A stretch of DNA of 64,000 nt from Nocardioides dokdonensis FR1436 (GCF_001653335.1 NZ_CP015079.1:3472001-3536000); one strand, 5' to 3'. Counted from the first letter of the stretch, positions 1 to 9,435 are shown. The notes: generated by a model not told the origin, from the sequence alone. Translations and numbers: made by a program.

Positions 1-766
1 TGTAGCCACCCCGTTCGTACGCCGCCTCGCGCAGGCCGCGCTCGCGGCGCAGGTCGGCGCGGTGCTGGGCCTTGTCCCGGTGCACTCCTCCGTCGTACTC
101 GTGGACGCGCCGGGTGCCGGTGAGCCGCAGGTCGGCGCGACCCACGACGCGACCCTCGTCGTCGTGCAGGACGGCCTGCGGCTCGACGAGGACCCCCAGG
201 ACCCGGTGCAGCACACGCAGCACGGTCTCCCCCGCCGACTCGGTCTGGCGGTGCGACAGCCGCCAGGCAGCCCGCAGCACCCGCACCCCCGGCCGCCCGC
301 TGCGGAGCAGCTGCTCCATGGCCTCGGGGTCGAGGTGGCCCAGCTGCAGGGCCGAGTCGATCATGATGACCACGTCCAGGACCCCGAAGTCACGAGCGGC
401 GCGGAGCAGGATCTCGGTGGGTGTGTCGAGGGGCAGCTGTCGGCGGTCCTGGGCCTCGCGCGGCCCCACCAACCGGGAGCAGACCAGGCCGGCCCGCCGC
501 GGCCGGCGATCCTTCTGGTGCACGGCCGCGAAGACGGGGACGTGGTCGGGCAGCTGCGGCAGGCGCCAGCCCAGCACCCGCGCCGCGGTCACCGACGTGA
601 AGACCGCCGACTCCGGAAGCACCAACAGATATGCCTTCAGATCGCTGACGAACTGAGCATCATCGTGCTGGTCCTCGACCAGGTCGTCGTACAGGCCGTG
701 ACTGATGCGCCTCTTGCCCACCAGGCGCAGGTGGCCCCTCACGGGGGTCGACGGGGTGGAGTCCAT
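1..766 (-). CDS. DUF559-type endonuclease-fold protein, 3' end cut off by the window
   Basis: Reading leftward from an ATG at 766 the frame is open for 255 codons and runs off the window edge. The N-terminal half looks like the winged-helix/AbiEi-like region of actinobacterial DUF559 proteins. Near residues 215-240 the pattern VGRADLRL..VHEYDGGVHR is typical of the Vsr-like DUF559 nuclease fold. A -10-like CAGGCT lies six bases before the ATG, as in the leaderless genes nearby. Such proteins are usually annotated as hypothetical. A nuclease or DNA-binding role is inferred from the fold only, and the C-terminus cannot be judged. Confidence 0.7.
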   Translation of the reverse strand, partial: MDSTPSTPVRGHLRLVGKRRISHGLYDDLVEDQHDDAQFVSDLKAYLLVLPESAVFTSVTAARVLGWRLPQLPDHVPVFAAVHQKDRRPRRAGLVCSRLVGPREAQDRRQLPLDTPTEILLRAARDFGVLDVVIMIDSALQLGHLDPEAMEQLLRSGRPGVRVLRAAWRLSHRQTESAGETVLRVLHRVLGVLVEPQAVLHDDEGRVVGRADLRLTGTRRVHEYDGGVHRDKAQHRADLRRERGLREAAYERGGY

Positions 767-834
767 GGCGCCAGCCTGAGGCGAAAACGCGCTACCGAAA
801 CGACCGCTCAGCGATCTGTGGATAGCCAAGGTGT

Positions 835-895
835 GTCGTTTGGTCACCAACGACGCGGATTCGGCCCTGAGAAGTGCCGTTGGTGACCAAACGGC
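835..895. repeat. Palindrome cluster A (2 units, inverted)
   Basis: Two 20-bp units face each other: 835-854 (GTCG..CGAC ends) and 876-895 (GCCG..CGGC ends), with a 21-bp spacer. Both contain the invariant core CGTTTGGTCACCAACG, on opposite strands. The cluster starts 27 bases past the prcA stop and lies upstream of the DUF559 gene. Confidence 0.9.
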
Positions 896-921
896 ACGGA
901 AGTCCCGTGCCGCAGGTGGGG

Positions 922-1725
922 TCAGGGGGCGACGGGAGGCTCGCCTGCCGCACCCGGCGACCCGGTGCCGTCGGTGCCGGGTGGCGCAACGGCGTCGGGA
1001 CCCGGGTCAGCGTCGGGGACGGCGGTCCCGGCGTGCTCGAGGACGGCCTGGATCCGCAGCGGACTCAGCCGGCTGAACTTGCGGGGCTGGGTGCGGGTCC
1101 GGTCCAGGACCGCGACCTCGAGGTCGTCGGCGGCGATGCGGCGGTCCTCGCTGTCGCTGTGCCCCAGAGCAGCCACGGCGAGGGCGAGAGCGCCGTCGAG
1201 GTCGTTGCCGGGGCGGTAGTGCTCCTCGAGGTAGCCGGCCACCGCCTCGGCGGCACCGCCCATCACGGCGAACTGGTGCTCGTCGGCGACCTGGCCGTCG
1301 TAGGTGAGGCGGTAGAGCTGGTCCTCGGCGGCGCTGGCCCCGATCTCGGCGACGAACAGCTCCACCTCGTAGGGCTTCTCACCGCCGCTGGAGAAGATGG
1401 TGCCGAGGGTCTGGGCGTAGGCGTTCGCCAGGCTGCGCCCGGTCACGTCGCGCCGGTCGTAGGCGTAGCCGCGCATGTCGGCGAGGCGCACCCCGGCGAT
1501 GCGCAGGTTCTCGAACTCGTTGTAGCGCCCCACCGCGGCGAAGGCGATCCGGTCATAGATCTCCGAGACCTTGTGCAGGGCCTGGGAGGGGTTCTGGGAG
1601 GCGAAGAGGATGCCGTCGGCGTACTGCACCGCCACCACCGACCGACCGCGGGCGATGCCCTTGCGGGCGAAGTCGGCTCGGTCCTTCATCAGCTGCTCGG
1701 GCGAGACGTAGAAGGGGGCACTCAT
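922..1725 (-). CDS. prcA: 20S proteasome alpha subunit PrcA
   Basis: Structural alpha subunit of the actinobacterial 20S core, which forms the outer rings that gate access and dock the Mpa/ARC ATPase. The N-terminus [20 protein letters not shown] and the later block [13 protein letters not shown] are hallmark PrcA sequence. The start at 1725 is four bases after the prcB stop and matches the usual N-terminus; an ATG six codons upstream would overlap prcB. The last 35 or so residues are a Pro/Gly/Ala/Asp-rich tail, as in other actinobacterial PrcA. It is the last gene of pup-prcB-prcA. The ligase gene pafA, often downstream, is not here. Confidence 0.96.
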   Translation of the reverse strand: MSAPFYVSPEQLMKDRADFARKGIARGRSVVAVQYADGILFASQNPSQALHKVSEIYDRIAFAAVGRYNEFENLRIAGVRLADMRGYAYDRRDVTGRSLANAYAQTLGTIFSSGGEKPYEVELFVAEIGASAAEDQLYRLTYDGQVADEHQFAVMGGAAEAVAGYLEEHYRPGNDLDGALALAVAALGHSDSEDRRIAADDLEVAVLDRTRTQPRKFSRLSPLRIQAVLEHAGTAVPDADPGPDAVAPPGTDGTGSPGAAGEPPVAP

Positions 1726-1729
1726 CTGC

Positions 1730-2575
1730 TCAGGCACCTCCATCCAGGGGGGCGTGGGGTCCGTCGGGTCTGCCCATCCGCCCGGCGATGACGCGCTCGG
1801 AGACCTCCGCGACCCGGTCCTCGTCGATGGTGCGCCCGCCCTCGGCGGTGATGACGTGGACCATCGGGAAGATCCGGCGCGCCACGTCGGGCCCGCCGGT
1901 CGCGGAGTCGTCGTCGGCGGCGTCGTACAGCGCCTGGATGGCCAGTGTCACGGCCTGGTTCTCGTCGAGGTCGGGCCGGTAGAGCTTCTTCAGGGCCCCG
2001 CGCGCGAAGAGGGACCCGGAGCCGACCGAGTGGTAGCCGGTCTCCTCGTAGCGACCGCCGGTGACGTCGTAGCTGAAGATGCGCCCGCCGGCGGTGTCCA
2101 CGTCGTAGCCCACGAACAGCGGCACCACGCCCAGGCCCTGCATCGCCATCCCGAGGTTGCCGCGGATCAGCGCCGAGAGCCGGTTGGCCTTGCCGTCCAG
2201 GGAGAGGCGGGTGCCCTCGATCTTCTCGTAGTGCTCCAGCTCGACCTGGAAGAGGCGCACCAGCTCGACCGCGAGCCCCGCGGTGCCGGCGATGCCCGCG
2301 GCGGAGAACTCGTCGGTGGGGAAGACCTTCTCGATGTCGCGCGAGGCGATGATGTTGCCCATGGTGGCGCGCCGGTCACCAGCGAGCAGGACGCCCCCGG
2401 GGAACGTGGCGGCCACGATCGTGGTGCCGTGCGGGGCCAGGTCGGTGGCCTGACCGGGCGGCAACGTACGCCGCCCCGGCAGCAGGTCGGGTGACTGGGA
2501 GGCCAGGAAGTCGGCGAAGGAGGAGGTGCCGGGCTGCAGGTAGGCGGCCGGCAGACGGGGGTCCGCCACGCTCAC
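1730..2575 (-). CDS. prcB: 20S proteasome beta subunit PrcB, with propeptide
   Basis: Catalytic subunit of the 20S proteasome (N-terminal nucleophile hydrolase). A propeptide of about 50 residues ends HG, followed by [12 protein letters not shown]; autocleavage would expose Thr51 as the nucleophile. The blocks [24 protein letters not shown] and [15 protein letters not shown] match the family. The start ATG overlaps the pup stop by four bases (ATGA), so translation is coupled to pup and the core is made together with its tag protein. Length (281 aa) is normal. Confidence 0.97.
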   Translation of the reverse strand: MSVADPRLPAAYLQPGTSSFADFLASQSPDLLPGRRTLPPGQATDLAPHGTTIVAATFPGGVLLAGDRRATMGNIIASRDIEKVFPTDEFSAAGIAGTAGLAVELVRLFQVELEHYEKIEGTRLSLDGKANRLSALIRGNLGMAMQGLGVVPLFVGYDVDTAGGRIFSYDVTGGRYEETGYHSVGSGSLFARGALKKLYRPDLDENQAVTLAIQALYDAADDDSATGGPDVARRIFPMVHVITAEGGRTIDEDRVAEVSERVIAGRMGRPDGPHAPLDGGA

Positions 2576-2769
2576 TGGCCGCCCTTCTGGATGAACGACT
2601 TCACGAAGTCCTCGGCGTTGGACTCCAGCACCTCGTCGATCTCGTCGAGGATGTCGTCGATGTCGCTGTCGAGCGCCTCCTTGCGCTCAGCGACGTCGGT
2701 CTCCGGGGCGGTCTCGACCGCCTCCTCGTTCTCCGTCGACTTGCGGGGCTGCTTCTGCTCCTGGGCCAT
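2572..2769 (-). CDS. pup: Prokaryotic ubiquitin-like protein Pup
   Basis: A 65-aa, highly acidic and probably disordered protein that is conjugated to lysines of proteasome substrates. The C-terminus is KGGQ. The terminal Gln must be deamidated to Glu by Dop before ligation, and dop is the next gene upstream. The central stretch [21 protein letters not shown] is the Mpa-binding helix region. It is the first gene of pup-prcB-prcA and overlaps prcB by ATGA. Confidence 0.97.
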   Translation of the reverse strand: MAQEQKQPRKSTENEEAVETAPETDVAERKEALDSDIDDILDEIDEVLESNAEDFVKSFIQKGGQ

Positions 2770-2781
2770 GCTCCGACCCTA
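2770..2781 (-). promoter_or_regulatory. Leaderless promoter -10 of pup-prcB-prcA
   Basis: On the minus strand TAGGGT (2781-2776) is followed by six bases and then the pup ATG. That spacing puts the transcription start at or next to the start codon, so the proteasome operon has its own promoter separate from dop. Confidence 0.7.
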
Positions 2782-2830
2782 GCCGAGCCTGCCGAGTCGG
2801 GGGGTGACCCGACCGCCGCGCCGCGCCCGA

Positions 2831-4339
2831 TCAGCGGGTCAGCGCGGTGAAGAGCTCCTCGGCGCTCCGGCAGCGCTCCATCAGCTCCCCGACGTGGGCC
2901 TTGCTGCCGCGCAGCGGGTCGGTGGTCGGCACCCGCTGCAGCGAGTCGCGTCCGGGAAGGTCGAAGATGACGGAGTCCCACGAGGCCGCGGCCACCGCGT
3001 CGGGGAACTTCTCCAGGCACCGGCCCCGGAAGTAGGCCCGGGTGTCGGTCGGCGGGTCGTGCATCGCGTCCTCGATCGTCGCGTCGTCGAGCAGCCGCTG
3101 GATCCGACCGGCACCCACCAGCCGGTGGTAGAGCCCCTTCTCGGGGCGGATGTCGGAGTACTGCAGGTCGATCAGGTGCAGCTTGGCGTCGGACCACTCC
3201 AGGCCGTCGCGGTCGCGGTACTGCTCGAGCAGCCGCAGCTTGGCGACCCAGTCGAGCTCGCCGGCCAGGGACATCGGGTCGCGCTCGAGACGGTCCAGCA
3301 CCGACTCCCAGCGGGCCAGCACGTCGACGGTCTGCTCGTCGGCGTCCGCGCCGTAGCGGTCCTCGACGTACTTGCGGGCCAGGTCGAGGTACTCCAGCTG
3401 CAGCTGCACCGCGGTGAGCCGTCGACCGTCGCGCAGCGTCATGGTGTGCCGCAGCGTCGGGTCGTGGGAGACCGCGCGCAGCGCGGCGACCGGGTTCTCG
3501 ACACTGAGGTCGGCGTCGATGAAACGGTCCTCGATCATCGCCAGCACCAGCGAGGTCGTGCCGACCTTGAGGTAGGTGGAGATCTCGGACAGGTTCGCAT
3601 CGCCCAGGATCACGTGCAGGCGCCGGTACTTGTCGGGATCCGCGTGCGGCTCGTCGCGGGTGTTGATGATCGGGCGCTTGAGCGTGGTCTCCAGCCCGAC
3701 CTCCACCTCGAAGAAGTCTGCGCGCTGGCTGATCTGGTAGCCGTGCTCGCGTCCGTCGGTGCCGATGCCGACCCGGCCGGAGCCGCACACCACCTGCCGG
3801 CTGACGAAGAACGGCGTGAGGTGGTGGACGATGTCGGCGAACGGCGTGGAGCGGCGCATCAGGTAGTTCTCGTGCGCGCCGTACGACGCACCCTTGCCAT
3901 CGGTGTTGTTCTTGTACAGCACGATCGGCCCGCCGCCGGGCAGCTGCCCGGCCCGTCTGGCCGCGTCCAGCATCACCTGCTCGCCGGCCTTGTCCCAGCG
4001 CACCACGTCCAGCGGGGAGGTGACCTCAGGTGTGGCGAACTCGGGGTGGGCGTGGTCGACGTAGAGGCGCGCCCCGTTGGTGAGGATGACGTTGGCCAGG
4101 CCCAGGTCCTCGTCGGTGAGCTGCGACAGGTCCGCGACCTGGCGCGACATGTCGAAGCCGCGGGCGTCGCGCAGCGGGGACTCCTCCTCGAAGTCCCACC
4201 GGGCCCGTCGCGCCTTGACCGTGGCGCTCGCGTAGGCGTTGACCACCTGCGAGGAGGCGACCATCGGGTTCGCCGAGGGTTGGCCCGGCACCGAGATCCC
4301 GTACTCGACCTCGGTCCCCATCACCCTTCTGACACTCAT
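2831..4339 (-). CDS. dop: Deamidase/depupylase Dop
   Basis: Glutamine-synthetase-like enzyme that deamidates the Pup C-terminal Gln and removes Pup from conjugates. At 502 aa it has the expected length. The N-terminus [14 protein letters not shown] is the Dop/PafA nucleotide-binding start. Further family blocks are [31 protein letters not shown] and [15 protein letters not shown]. The loop [14 protein letters not shown] near residue 40 is characteristic of Dop rather than PafA. It lies 61 bases upstream of pup and shares a mirror-image promoter with the divergent methyltransferase. Confidence 0.95.
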   Translation of the reverse strand: MSVRRVMGTEVEYGISVPGQPSANPMVASSQVVNAYASATVKARRARWDFEEESPLRDARGFDMSRQVADLSQLTDEDLGLANVILTNGARLYVDHAHPEFATPEVTSPLDVVRWDKAGEQVMLDAARRAGQLPGGGPIVLYKNNTDGKGASYGAHENYLMRRSTPFADIVHHLTPFFVSRQVVCGSGRVGIGTDGREHGYQISQRADFFEVEVGLETTLKRPIINTRDEPHADPDKYRRLHVILGDANLSEISTYLKVGTTSLVLAMIEDRFIDADLSVENPVAALRAVSHDPTLRHTMTLRDGRRLTAVQLQLEYLDLARKYVEDRYGADADEQTVDVLARWESVLDRLERDPMSLAGELDWVAKLRLLEQYRDRDGLEWSDAKLHLIDLQYSDIRPEKGLYHRLVGAGRIQRLLDDATIEDAMHDPPTDTRAYFRGRCLEKFPDAVAAASWDSVIFDLPGRDSLQRVPTTDPLRGSKAHVGELMERCRSAEELFTALTR

Positions 4340-4383
4340 GGGGCGAGCCTACGTGGGCAGGCGCTGCGTAGGCTCGCCCCATG
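4337..4383. promoter_or_regulatory. Mirror-image divergent leaderless promoters (dop / methyltransferase)
   Basis: Perfect inverted repeat with 17-bp arms (4337-4353 and 4367-4383) and a 13-bp centre. Each arm reads CGTAGGCTCGCCCCATG outward, so each contains the -10 TAGGCT, the six-base spacer and the start codon of its own gene. The two -10 boxes are 17 bp apart, so both -35 regions must share the same DNA. Confidence 0.85.
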
Positions 4384-5007
4384 AGCTGGTGGGAAGAGCG
4401 CGTGCTGCCGCGCCTGGTCGACCGAGCCCTGTCCACGGGTCCGGTCCATGCGTTGCGCGCCCAGGTCTGCGAGGGGTTGGAGGGCCGGGTCCTGGAGATC
4501 GGGTTCGGCTCCGGGCTCAACCTGAGCCACCTCCCGGCGGCGGTCACGTCGCTGGACGCCGTAGAGCCCGCCGACCTGGCCTGGTCTCTCTCGGAGTCGC
4601 GGCGCGGGGCGGCAGCGGTGACCGTCGAGCGGGTCGGCCTGGACGGCCAGCTGCTGGCCGCACCCGACGCGGCGTACGACGCGGTGCTGTGCACCTTCAG
4701 CCTGTGCACGATCCCGGATCCGGCGCTGGCCGTGCGCGAGGTACGTCGGGTGCTGCGACCGGGTGGGCGCCTGCACGTCCTAGAGCACGGCCTGGCCCCG
4801 GAGCCGCCGGTCCGGGCCTGGCAGCGGCGACTGGAGCCGGTGCAGCGCCGCGTCGCCGGCGGGTGCCACCTGACCCGTGACCCGTTCGCGCTCGTGGTCG
4901 AGGGTGGACTGCGTCTCGACGACACCGAGCAGCGCTACCTGCCCGGGCCCGCCGCGGCGCGCCCGTGGACGTACGGCTACCTCGGCACCGCCACCCGCGT
5001 CGGCTGA
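4381..5007 (+). CDS. Class I SAM-dependent methyltransferase, substrate unknown
   Basis: A 208-aa small-molecule-type methyltransferase. SAM-binding motif I is VLEIGFGSGLNL near residue 36, the acidic residue of motif II is in DAVEPADLA, and the post-I region AYDAVLCTFSLCTIPDP and RRVLRPGGRL complete a Methyltransf_11 fold. No transmembrane or substrate-defining domain is visible. It is divergent from dop, with a start set by the leaderless -10 TAGGCT at 4369-4374, and it ends at repeat cluster B, convergent with arc. A link to pupylation is suggested only by position. Confidence 0.85.
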   Translation: MSWWEERVLPRLVDRALSTGPVHALRAQVCEGLEGRVLEIGFGSGLNLSHLPAAVTSLDAVEPADLAWSLSESRRGAAAVTVERVGLDGQLLAAPDAAYDAVLCTFSLCTIPDPALAVREVRRVLRPGGRLHVLEHGLAPEPPVRAWQRRLEPVQRRVAGGCHLTRDPFALVVEGGLRLDDTEQRYLPGPAAARPWTYGYLGTATRVG

Positions 5008-5048
5008 GCCTCCCCGCCGCCGCCGGGCCGGAACAGGTTCAAGGGGAC

Positions 5049-5109
5049 GTCGTTTGGTCACCAACGGCACCTGGACGGCGCCCCTTGTTGTCGTTGGTGA
5101 CCAAACGGC
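5049..5109. repeat. Palindrome cluster B (2 units, inverted)
   Basis: Units at 5049-5068 (forward) and 5090-5109 (reverse) with a 21-bp spacer centred on GGCGCC. It lies between two convergent genes, 42 bases after the methyltransferase stop and 13 bases from the arc stop. Confidence 0.9.
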
Positions 5110-5121
5110 GCTGAGCTGCGC

Positions 5122-6891
5122 TCAGAGGTACTGGCCGGTGTTGGCGACGGTGTCGATGGACCGGCCCGGCTCGGTGCCCTGCTTGCCGGTGATGAGGGTG
5201 CGGATGAACACGATCCGCTCCCCCTTCTTGCCCGAGATCCGCGCCCAGTCGTCGGGGTTGGTCGTGTTGGGCAGGTCCTCGTTCTCCTTGAACTCGTCGA
5301 CGCAGGCCTGGAGCAGGTGGCTGACCCGCAGCCCCCGCTGCTGGTGGTCCAGGAAGTCCTTGATGGCCATCTTCTTGGCACGGTCCACGATGTTCTGCAG
5401 CATCGCCCCGGAGTTGAAGTCCTTGAAGTACAGAACCTCCTTGTCCCCGTTGGCGTAGGTGACCTCGAGAAAGCGGTTCTCCTCGGTCTCGGCGTACATC
5501 CGCTCGACCGTGGCCCGGATCATCCCGTCCACGCAGGCCTGTCGGTCACCACCGAACTCACCGACGTCGTCGGCGTGCAGGGGCAGAGTGGTGGTGAGGT
5601 ACTTGCTGAAGATGTCGCGTGCGGACTCGGCGTCGGGCCGCTCGATCTTGATCTTCACGTCGAGGCGTCCGGGGCGCAGGATCGCAGGGTCGATCATGTC
5701 CTCGCGGTTGGAGGCGCCGATGATGAGCACGTTCTCCAACAGCTCGACCCCGTCGATCTCGCTGAGCAGCTGCGGAACGATGGTGTTCTCGACGTCGGAG
5801 GAGACGCCGCTGCCGCGGGTGCGGAACAGCGAGTCCATCTCGTCGAAGAACACGATGACCGGCGTACCGCTGCTGGCCTTCTCGCGAGCACGCTGGAAGA
5901 CCAGGCGGATGTGCCGCTCGGTCTCGCCGACGTACTTGTTCAGCAGCTCAGGGCCCTTGATGTTGAGGAAGTAGGACTTGCCCTCGGCGCCGGTCTTGGC
6001 GGCGACCTTCTTGGCCAGCGAGTTCGCGACCGCCTTGGCGATCAGTGTCTTGCCGCAGCCGGGAGGACCGTAGAGCAGCACGCCCTTGGGGGGCTTGAGC
6101 TGGTGCTCCTTGAAGAGCTCGGGATAGAGGTAGGGCAGCTCCACCGCATCCTGGATCTGCTCGATCTGCCCGGCGAGCCCGCCGATGGAGGCGTAGTCGA
6201 TGTCGGGCACCTCCTCCAGGACGAGCTCCTCGACCTCGGACTTCGGCACCTTCTCGTAGACGTAGCCGGCGCGGGAGTCCAGGAGCAGGGAGTCGCCGGC
6301 CCGGATGGTCTCGGCGCGCAGCGGCTCGGCCAGGCGTACGACGCGCTCCTCGTCGGCGTTCGCGATGATCAGGGCACGCTCGCCGTCCGCGAGGAGCTCC
6401 TTGAACATCACCACCTCACCGATCTGCTCGTACTCGAGCGCGGCCACCACGTTCATCGCCTCGTTGAGCATCACCTCCTGACCCCGGGTCAGGGAGTCGA
6501 GCTCGACGCCGGGGCTGACGTTGACGCGCAGCTTGCGCCCGCCGGTGAACACGTCGACGGAATCGTCCTCGTTGCGGGTCAGGAAGGTGCCGAAACCGGC
6601 GGGCGGCTGCGCCAGCCGGTCGACCTCGTCCTTGAGCTTGGTGATCTGGTCCCGGGCCTCGCGCAGCGTCTGGGCGAGGCGTTCGTTCTGGCTCGTCACC
6701 GCAGCCAGCGATCGTTGGGCGTCGATGAGCCGCGCATCGAGACCCCGCGAGGAGCCGGGTGCGTCGCTCAGGCGACGGCGCAGATCGGAGACCTCGGCCT
6801 CGAGGAAGCGCACCTGACGTAGGAGCTCCTCCGGGCCGGGTCCGGACGAACGGGGCTCACCTGTGCCCGAGTTGCCTTCGGATGTCGACAT
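5122..6891 (-). CDS. arc: Proteasome-associated AAA+ ATPase ARC/Mpa
   Basis: Hexameric ATPase that unfolds pupylated substrates and feeds them to the 20S core. In the 589-aa protein residues 20-95 form the Pup-binding coiled coil and residues 96-230 the double OB region. The AAA+ module has Walker A GPPGCGKT at 275-282 and Walker B IVFFDE near 346-351. The C-terminus ends GQYL, the motif that docks into PrcA and opens its gate. The start at 6891 is chosen because AGGAGGT (6903-6897) precedes it and the N-terminus then matches the family; a longer open frame to 7089 reads through repeat cluster C. Confidence 0.96.
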   Translation of the reverse strand: MSTSEGNSGTGEPRSSGPGPEELLRQVRFLEAEVSDLRRRLSDAPGSSRGLDARLIDAQRSLAAVTSQNERLAQTLREARDQITKLKDEVDRLAQPPAGFGTFLTRNEDDSVDVFTGGRKLRVNVSPGVELDSLTRGQEVMLNEAMNVVAALEYEQIGEVVMFKELLADGERALIIANADEERVVRLAEPLRAETIRAGDSLLLDSRAGYVYEKVPKSEVEELVLEEVPDIDYASIGGLAGQIEQIQDAVELPYLYPELFKEHQLKPPKGVLLYGPPGCGKTLIAKAVANSLAKKVAAKTGAEGKSYFLNIKGPELLNKYVGETERHIRLVFQRAREKASSGTPVIVFFDEMDSLFRTRGSGVSSDVENTIVPQLLSEIDGVELLENVLIIGASNREDMIDPAILRPGRLDVKIKIERPDAESARDIFSKYLTTTLPLHADDVGEFGGDRQACVDGMIRATVERMYAETEENRFLEVTYANGDKEVLYFKDFNSGAMLQNIVDRAKKMAIKDFLDHQQRGLRVSHLLQACVDEFKENEDLPNTTNPDDWARISGKKGERIVFIRTLITGKQGTEPGRSIDTVANTGQYL

Positions 6892-6896
6892 CAGCC

Positions 6897-6920
6897 ACCT
6901 CCTGTGTGACTTCGACCCTA
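6897..6920 (-). promoter_or_regulatory. arc promoter -10 and ribosome binding site
   Basis: TAGGGT at 6920-6915 is followed by a short leader carrying the strong Shine-Dalgarno AGGAGGT (6903-6897) before the ATG at 6891. Unlike most neighbours, arc appears to be leadered. Confidence 0.6.
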
Positions 6921-7033
6921 CCGGTGAGACCTCGTCTGGGAAGGGGCTCGCCGTGGTGTCGACCCAGAATCGGCAAACGGGTGCAGGGCGCGCCGGACCG
7001 TCTTTGCCGACCCGGCTGCGCCGATCAGGAGAT

Positions 7034-7094
7034 GTCGTTGGTGACCAAACGGCACGCCCGAGGGCGGAACTCCTGCCGTTGGTGACCAAACGGC
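7034..7094. repeat. Palindrome cluster C (2 units, direct)
   Basis: Units at 7034-7053 and 7075-7094, both in the reverse form GYCGTTGGTGACCAAACGGC, start 41 bp apart. The 21-bp spacer holds the palindrome CGCCCGAGGGCG. The cluster begins 8 bases past the trmI stop and lies about 115 bp upstream of the arc -10. Confidence 0.9.
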
Positions 7095-7101
7095 AGAGAA
7101 G

Positions 7102-8163
7102 TCAGACCTCGGTGTCGGTGGGCTCCACGGGCAGACCGGGCGGCCGGGGACCGGAGTAGTCGGGGCCGTAGGCGCCGGGGGCGGGTCGGCGGGTCTTGCG
7201 CAGCGGCTTCTGGCCGGGGGCGAGGCGACGGGCGGTGACCAGGAACGCGGTGTGCCCGATCATCTTGTGGCCGGGGCGCACGGCGAGACCCTCGACGTGC
7301 CAGTCGCGCACGAGGCTCTCCCACGGCTGCGGCTCGGTGAAGCCGCCGTGGGCGCGCACGGTCTCGACGAAGCGGGACAGCTGGGTGGTGGTGGCGACGT
7401 AGGCGCACACGATGCCACCGGGCACGAGTGCGCCGGCGGCGGCGTCGAGGCACTCCCACGGCGCGAGCATGTCCAGGATGATCCGGTCGCAGCGCTCCCC
7501 CGAGGCCGGCAGCGCCTCGGCGAGGTCGCCGAGGGTGAGCTCCCAGGCAGGGTGGCTCTGGCCCTCGGGTGCCCCGAAGAACTGGTTGACGTTGCGTCGG
7601 GCGACGTCGGCGAACTCCTCGCGCCGCTCGAAGGAGGAGACCTTGCCCCACGGCCCGACGGCGCGCAGCAGCGAGCAGGTCAGGGCGCCGGAGCCGACGC
7701 CGGCCTCGACGACACGGGCGCCGGGGAAGATGTCGGCCATCGCCACGATCTGGGCGGCGTCCTTGGGGTAGACCACCGCTGCCCCGCGTGGCATCGAGAC
7801 GACGAACTCCGACAGCAGCGGCCGGAAGACCATGTACTCGCCCCCGGCGGAGCTGGCGAGGGTGAACCCCTCCTCGCGCCCGATCAGGTCGTCGTGGCTG
7901 AGGTGGCCCTTGTTGGAGAAGAACTTCTTGCCGGCCTCGAGCGCGAAGTTGTGCTTGCGACCCTTGCTGTCGGTGAGCCGCACCCACTCCCCCTCGCGCA
8001 GCGGCCCGCGGTGCACACCCGACCAGGCCTCCGAGGGCACGTCCGGGTACGCCGCCGCGCTGGCGGCCGCGGCCGCCTCCGACGCGCTCTGCTCACCGGT
8101 CTCGGCGGGGGTCTCGACCGCAGCGGTGGCGTCGAGATCGGTCTGGTTCAGCTGCTCGGGCAC
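7102..8163 (-). CDS. trmI: tRNA (adenine-58-N1)-methyltransferase TrmI
   Basis: Methylates A58 in the T-loop of tRNAs using SAM. The 353-aa protein starts with an Ala/Glu-rich extension of about 50 residues. An N-terminal beta domain (GPLREGEWVRLTDSKGRKHN) is followed by the Rossmann domain with VVEAGVGSGALTCSLL and the family block FTLASSAGGEYMVFRP. The GTG start at 8163 follows the leaderless -10 TAGGGT by six bases. In actinobacteria trmI usually neighbours arc, as here. Confidence 0.93.
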   Translation of the reverse strand: MPEQLNQTDLDATAAVETPAETGEQSASEAAAAASAAAYPDVPSEAWSGVHRGPLREGEWVRLTDSKGRKHNFALEAGKKFFSNKGHLSHDDLIGREEGFTLASSAGGEYMVFRPLLSEFVVSMPRGAAVVYPKDAAQIVAMADIFPGARVVEAGVGSGALTCSLLRAVGPWGKVSSFERREEFADVARRNVNQFFGAPEGQSHPAWELTLGDLAEALPASGERCDRIILDMLAPWECLDAAAGALVPGGIVCAYVATTTQLSRFVETVRAHGGFTEPQPWESLVRDWHVEGLAVRPGHKMIGHTAFLVTARRLAPGQKPLRKTRRPAPGAYGPDYSGPRPPGLPVEPTDTEV

Positions 8164-8175
8164 GGGCGAACCCTA
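8164..8175 (-). promoter_or_regulatory. Leaderless promoter -10 of trmI
   Basis: TAGGGT at 8175-8170 on the minus strand, then six bases, then the GTG start. Confidence 0.65.
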
Positions 8176-8190
8176 GGCGCGGGGGTCGGC

Positions 8191-9369
8191 TCAGCGCGAT
8201 TCGCGAAACGCCCGGTCGACGTCCTCGGTGGCGAGCACACCGTAGATCGAGCCGTCCTCGTGGACCAGCAGGTACTCGGTGGCCGGGGTCGAGGTGATGG
8301 CGCGCACGAGCTCCTCCCCGCCGATGCCCACCGGTAGTCGCAACCCGGTCTCCAGGGTCCGCGTCACGCTGGAGACGGGCACCCAGGGCCGTCGCTCCTG
8401 CGGGGTGGCCAGCAGCGCGGCCTCGTTGACCAGGCCCAGGGGCGCCCCGTCCGCGGTCAGCGTGACGATGCCTCCGGCCTGCACCTCGTTGGCGCGGCGT
8501 ACGGCTTCGGCCAGCGGCAGGTCGGCGGGCACCGAGAGGGTCCTGCGGGCCAGGCCCCGGGCCTGGAGGCTGGGCAGGCGCGAGCGCAGCCTGGCCGAGA
8601 CCAGCGCAGCAGTGGCCCCGGTCCACAGGAACATCGAGATGATCAGGACGAGCACGAAGTCGAGCAGGTCCGGCTCGCTGCCGACGACCTGTGCCTGGAC
8701 CAGCGGCCAGACCAGGACGGCCACCGCGGTCAGTCGACCGCCCCAGGCGGCCACGACGGTGCCACGGTGGACGCTGCCGGTGACGCCCCACACCAGCGAC
8801 TTCAGCACCCGCCCGCCGTCGAGCGGCAGGCCGGGCACGAGGTTGAGGACACCGACGAGCAGGTTGGCCACCACCAGACCCTCCACGGCCAGCAGCAGCA
8901 GCCCGTCGGGGGTCACGGGTCGCAGGGCGAGAGCGCCGAGGCCGACCGCGATCGAGGTCAGCGGGCCGACCACGGCGATGGCGAACTCCTCGCGCGGGCG
9001 CCGGGCCTCGCCCTCGATCGAGGTCATGCCCCCGAGGAAGTGCAGGGTGATCGAGGAGACCGTGAAGCCCAGGCGGCGCGCCACGAGCGCGTGCGAGGCC
9101 TCGTGCAGCAGCACCGACCCGTAGAGCAGTACCGCGAACGCTGCCCCGGCGACGTACTTGAGGGCTCCCAACCCGGGCTGGACCTGGTCGACGATCGGGG
9201 CCACGAGCACCGCGATGAGGGCGGCGACCACGAACCAGGAGCTGGAGATGAGGACGTCGCTGCCGGCGATGGAGCCCACCTTCAGCGACCCGGGGGGCCG
9301 CTTGGTGGGAGCCGTGGAGGGCCGGTCGGAGGAGCCGTGCGGGCCGGGGTCGGACGGGCTCGCGGGCAT
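8191..9369 (-). CDS. Site-2 protease family intramembrane metalloprotease with CBS domains
   Basis: Membrane zinc protease of the M50 family (392 aa). The zinc motif HEASH is at residues 89-93 and the third ligand motif NLVPGLPLDGG at 176-186. About six hydrophobic segments lie between residues 40 and 260. The C-terminal 130 residues resemble a CBS pair (VTLTADGAPLGLVN and HEDGSIYGVLATEDVDRAF), which may sense adenylates. The family cleaves anti-sigma factors or other membrane proteins; the substrate here is unknown. The ATG follows the leaderless -10 TAGCCT by six bases. It is divergent from the RecB-like gene. Confidence 0.9.
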   Translation of the reverse strand: MPASPSDPGPHGSSDRPSTAPTKRPPGSLKVGSIAGSDVLISSSWFVVAALIAVLVAPIVDQVQPGLGALKYVAGAAFAVLLYGSVLLHEASHALVARRLGFTVSSITLHFLGGMTSIEGEARRPREEFAIAVVGPLTSIAVGLGALALRPVTPDGLLLLAVEGLVVANLLVGVLNLVPGLPLDGGRVLKSLVWGVTGSVHRGTVVAAWGGRLTAVAVLVWPLVQAQVVGSEPDLLDFVLVLIISMFLWTGATAALVSARLRSRLPSLQARGLARRTLSVPADLPLAEAVRRANEVQAGGIVTLTADGAPLGLVNEAALLATPQERRPWVPVSSVTRTLETGLRLPVGIGGEELVRAITSTPATEYLLVHEDGSIYGVLATEDVDRAFRESR

Positions 9370-9375
9370 GCCACG

Positions 9376-9381
9376 AGGCTA
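9376..9381 (-). promoter_or_regulatory. Leaderless promoter -10 of the site-2 protease
   Basis: TAGCCT on the minus strand, six bases before the ATG at 9369. Confidence 0.6.
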
Positions 9382-9429
9382 GCCGACCCCCGTCCAGCAG
9401 CGGCCGGGCGCCCTGTCGGCGCCGACGCC

Positions 9430-9435
9430 TAGGGT
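9430..9435 (+). promoter_or_regulatory. Leaderless promoter -10 of the RecB-like gene
   Basis: TAGGGT, seven bases before the ATG at 9443. This sets the start at 9443 rather than at a GTG at 9434 that lies inside the -10 box. Confidence 0.65.

Noticed and set aside
1..895. AbiE-type toxin-antitoxin pair
   Set aside because: Only one gene with an AbiEi-like N-terminus is visible and no AbiEii partner is present.
5122..7089. Longer arc start at 7089
   Set aside because: The extra residues translate repeat cluster C and the leader; the ATG at 6891 has a strong AGGAGGT and the family N-terminus.
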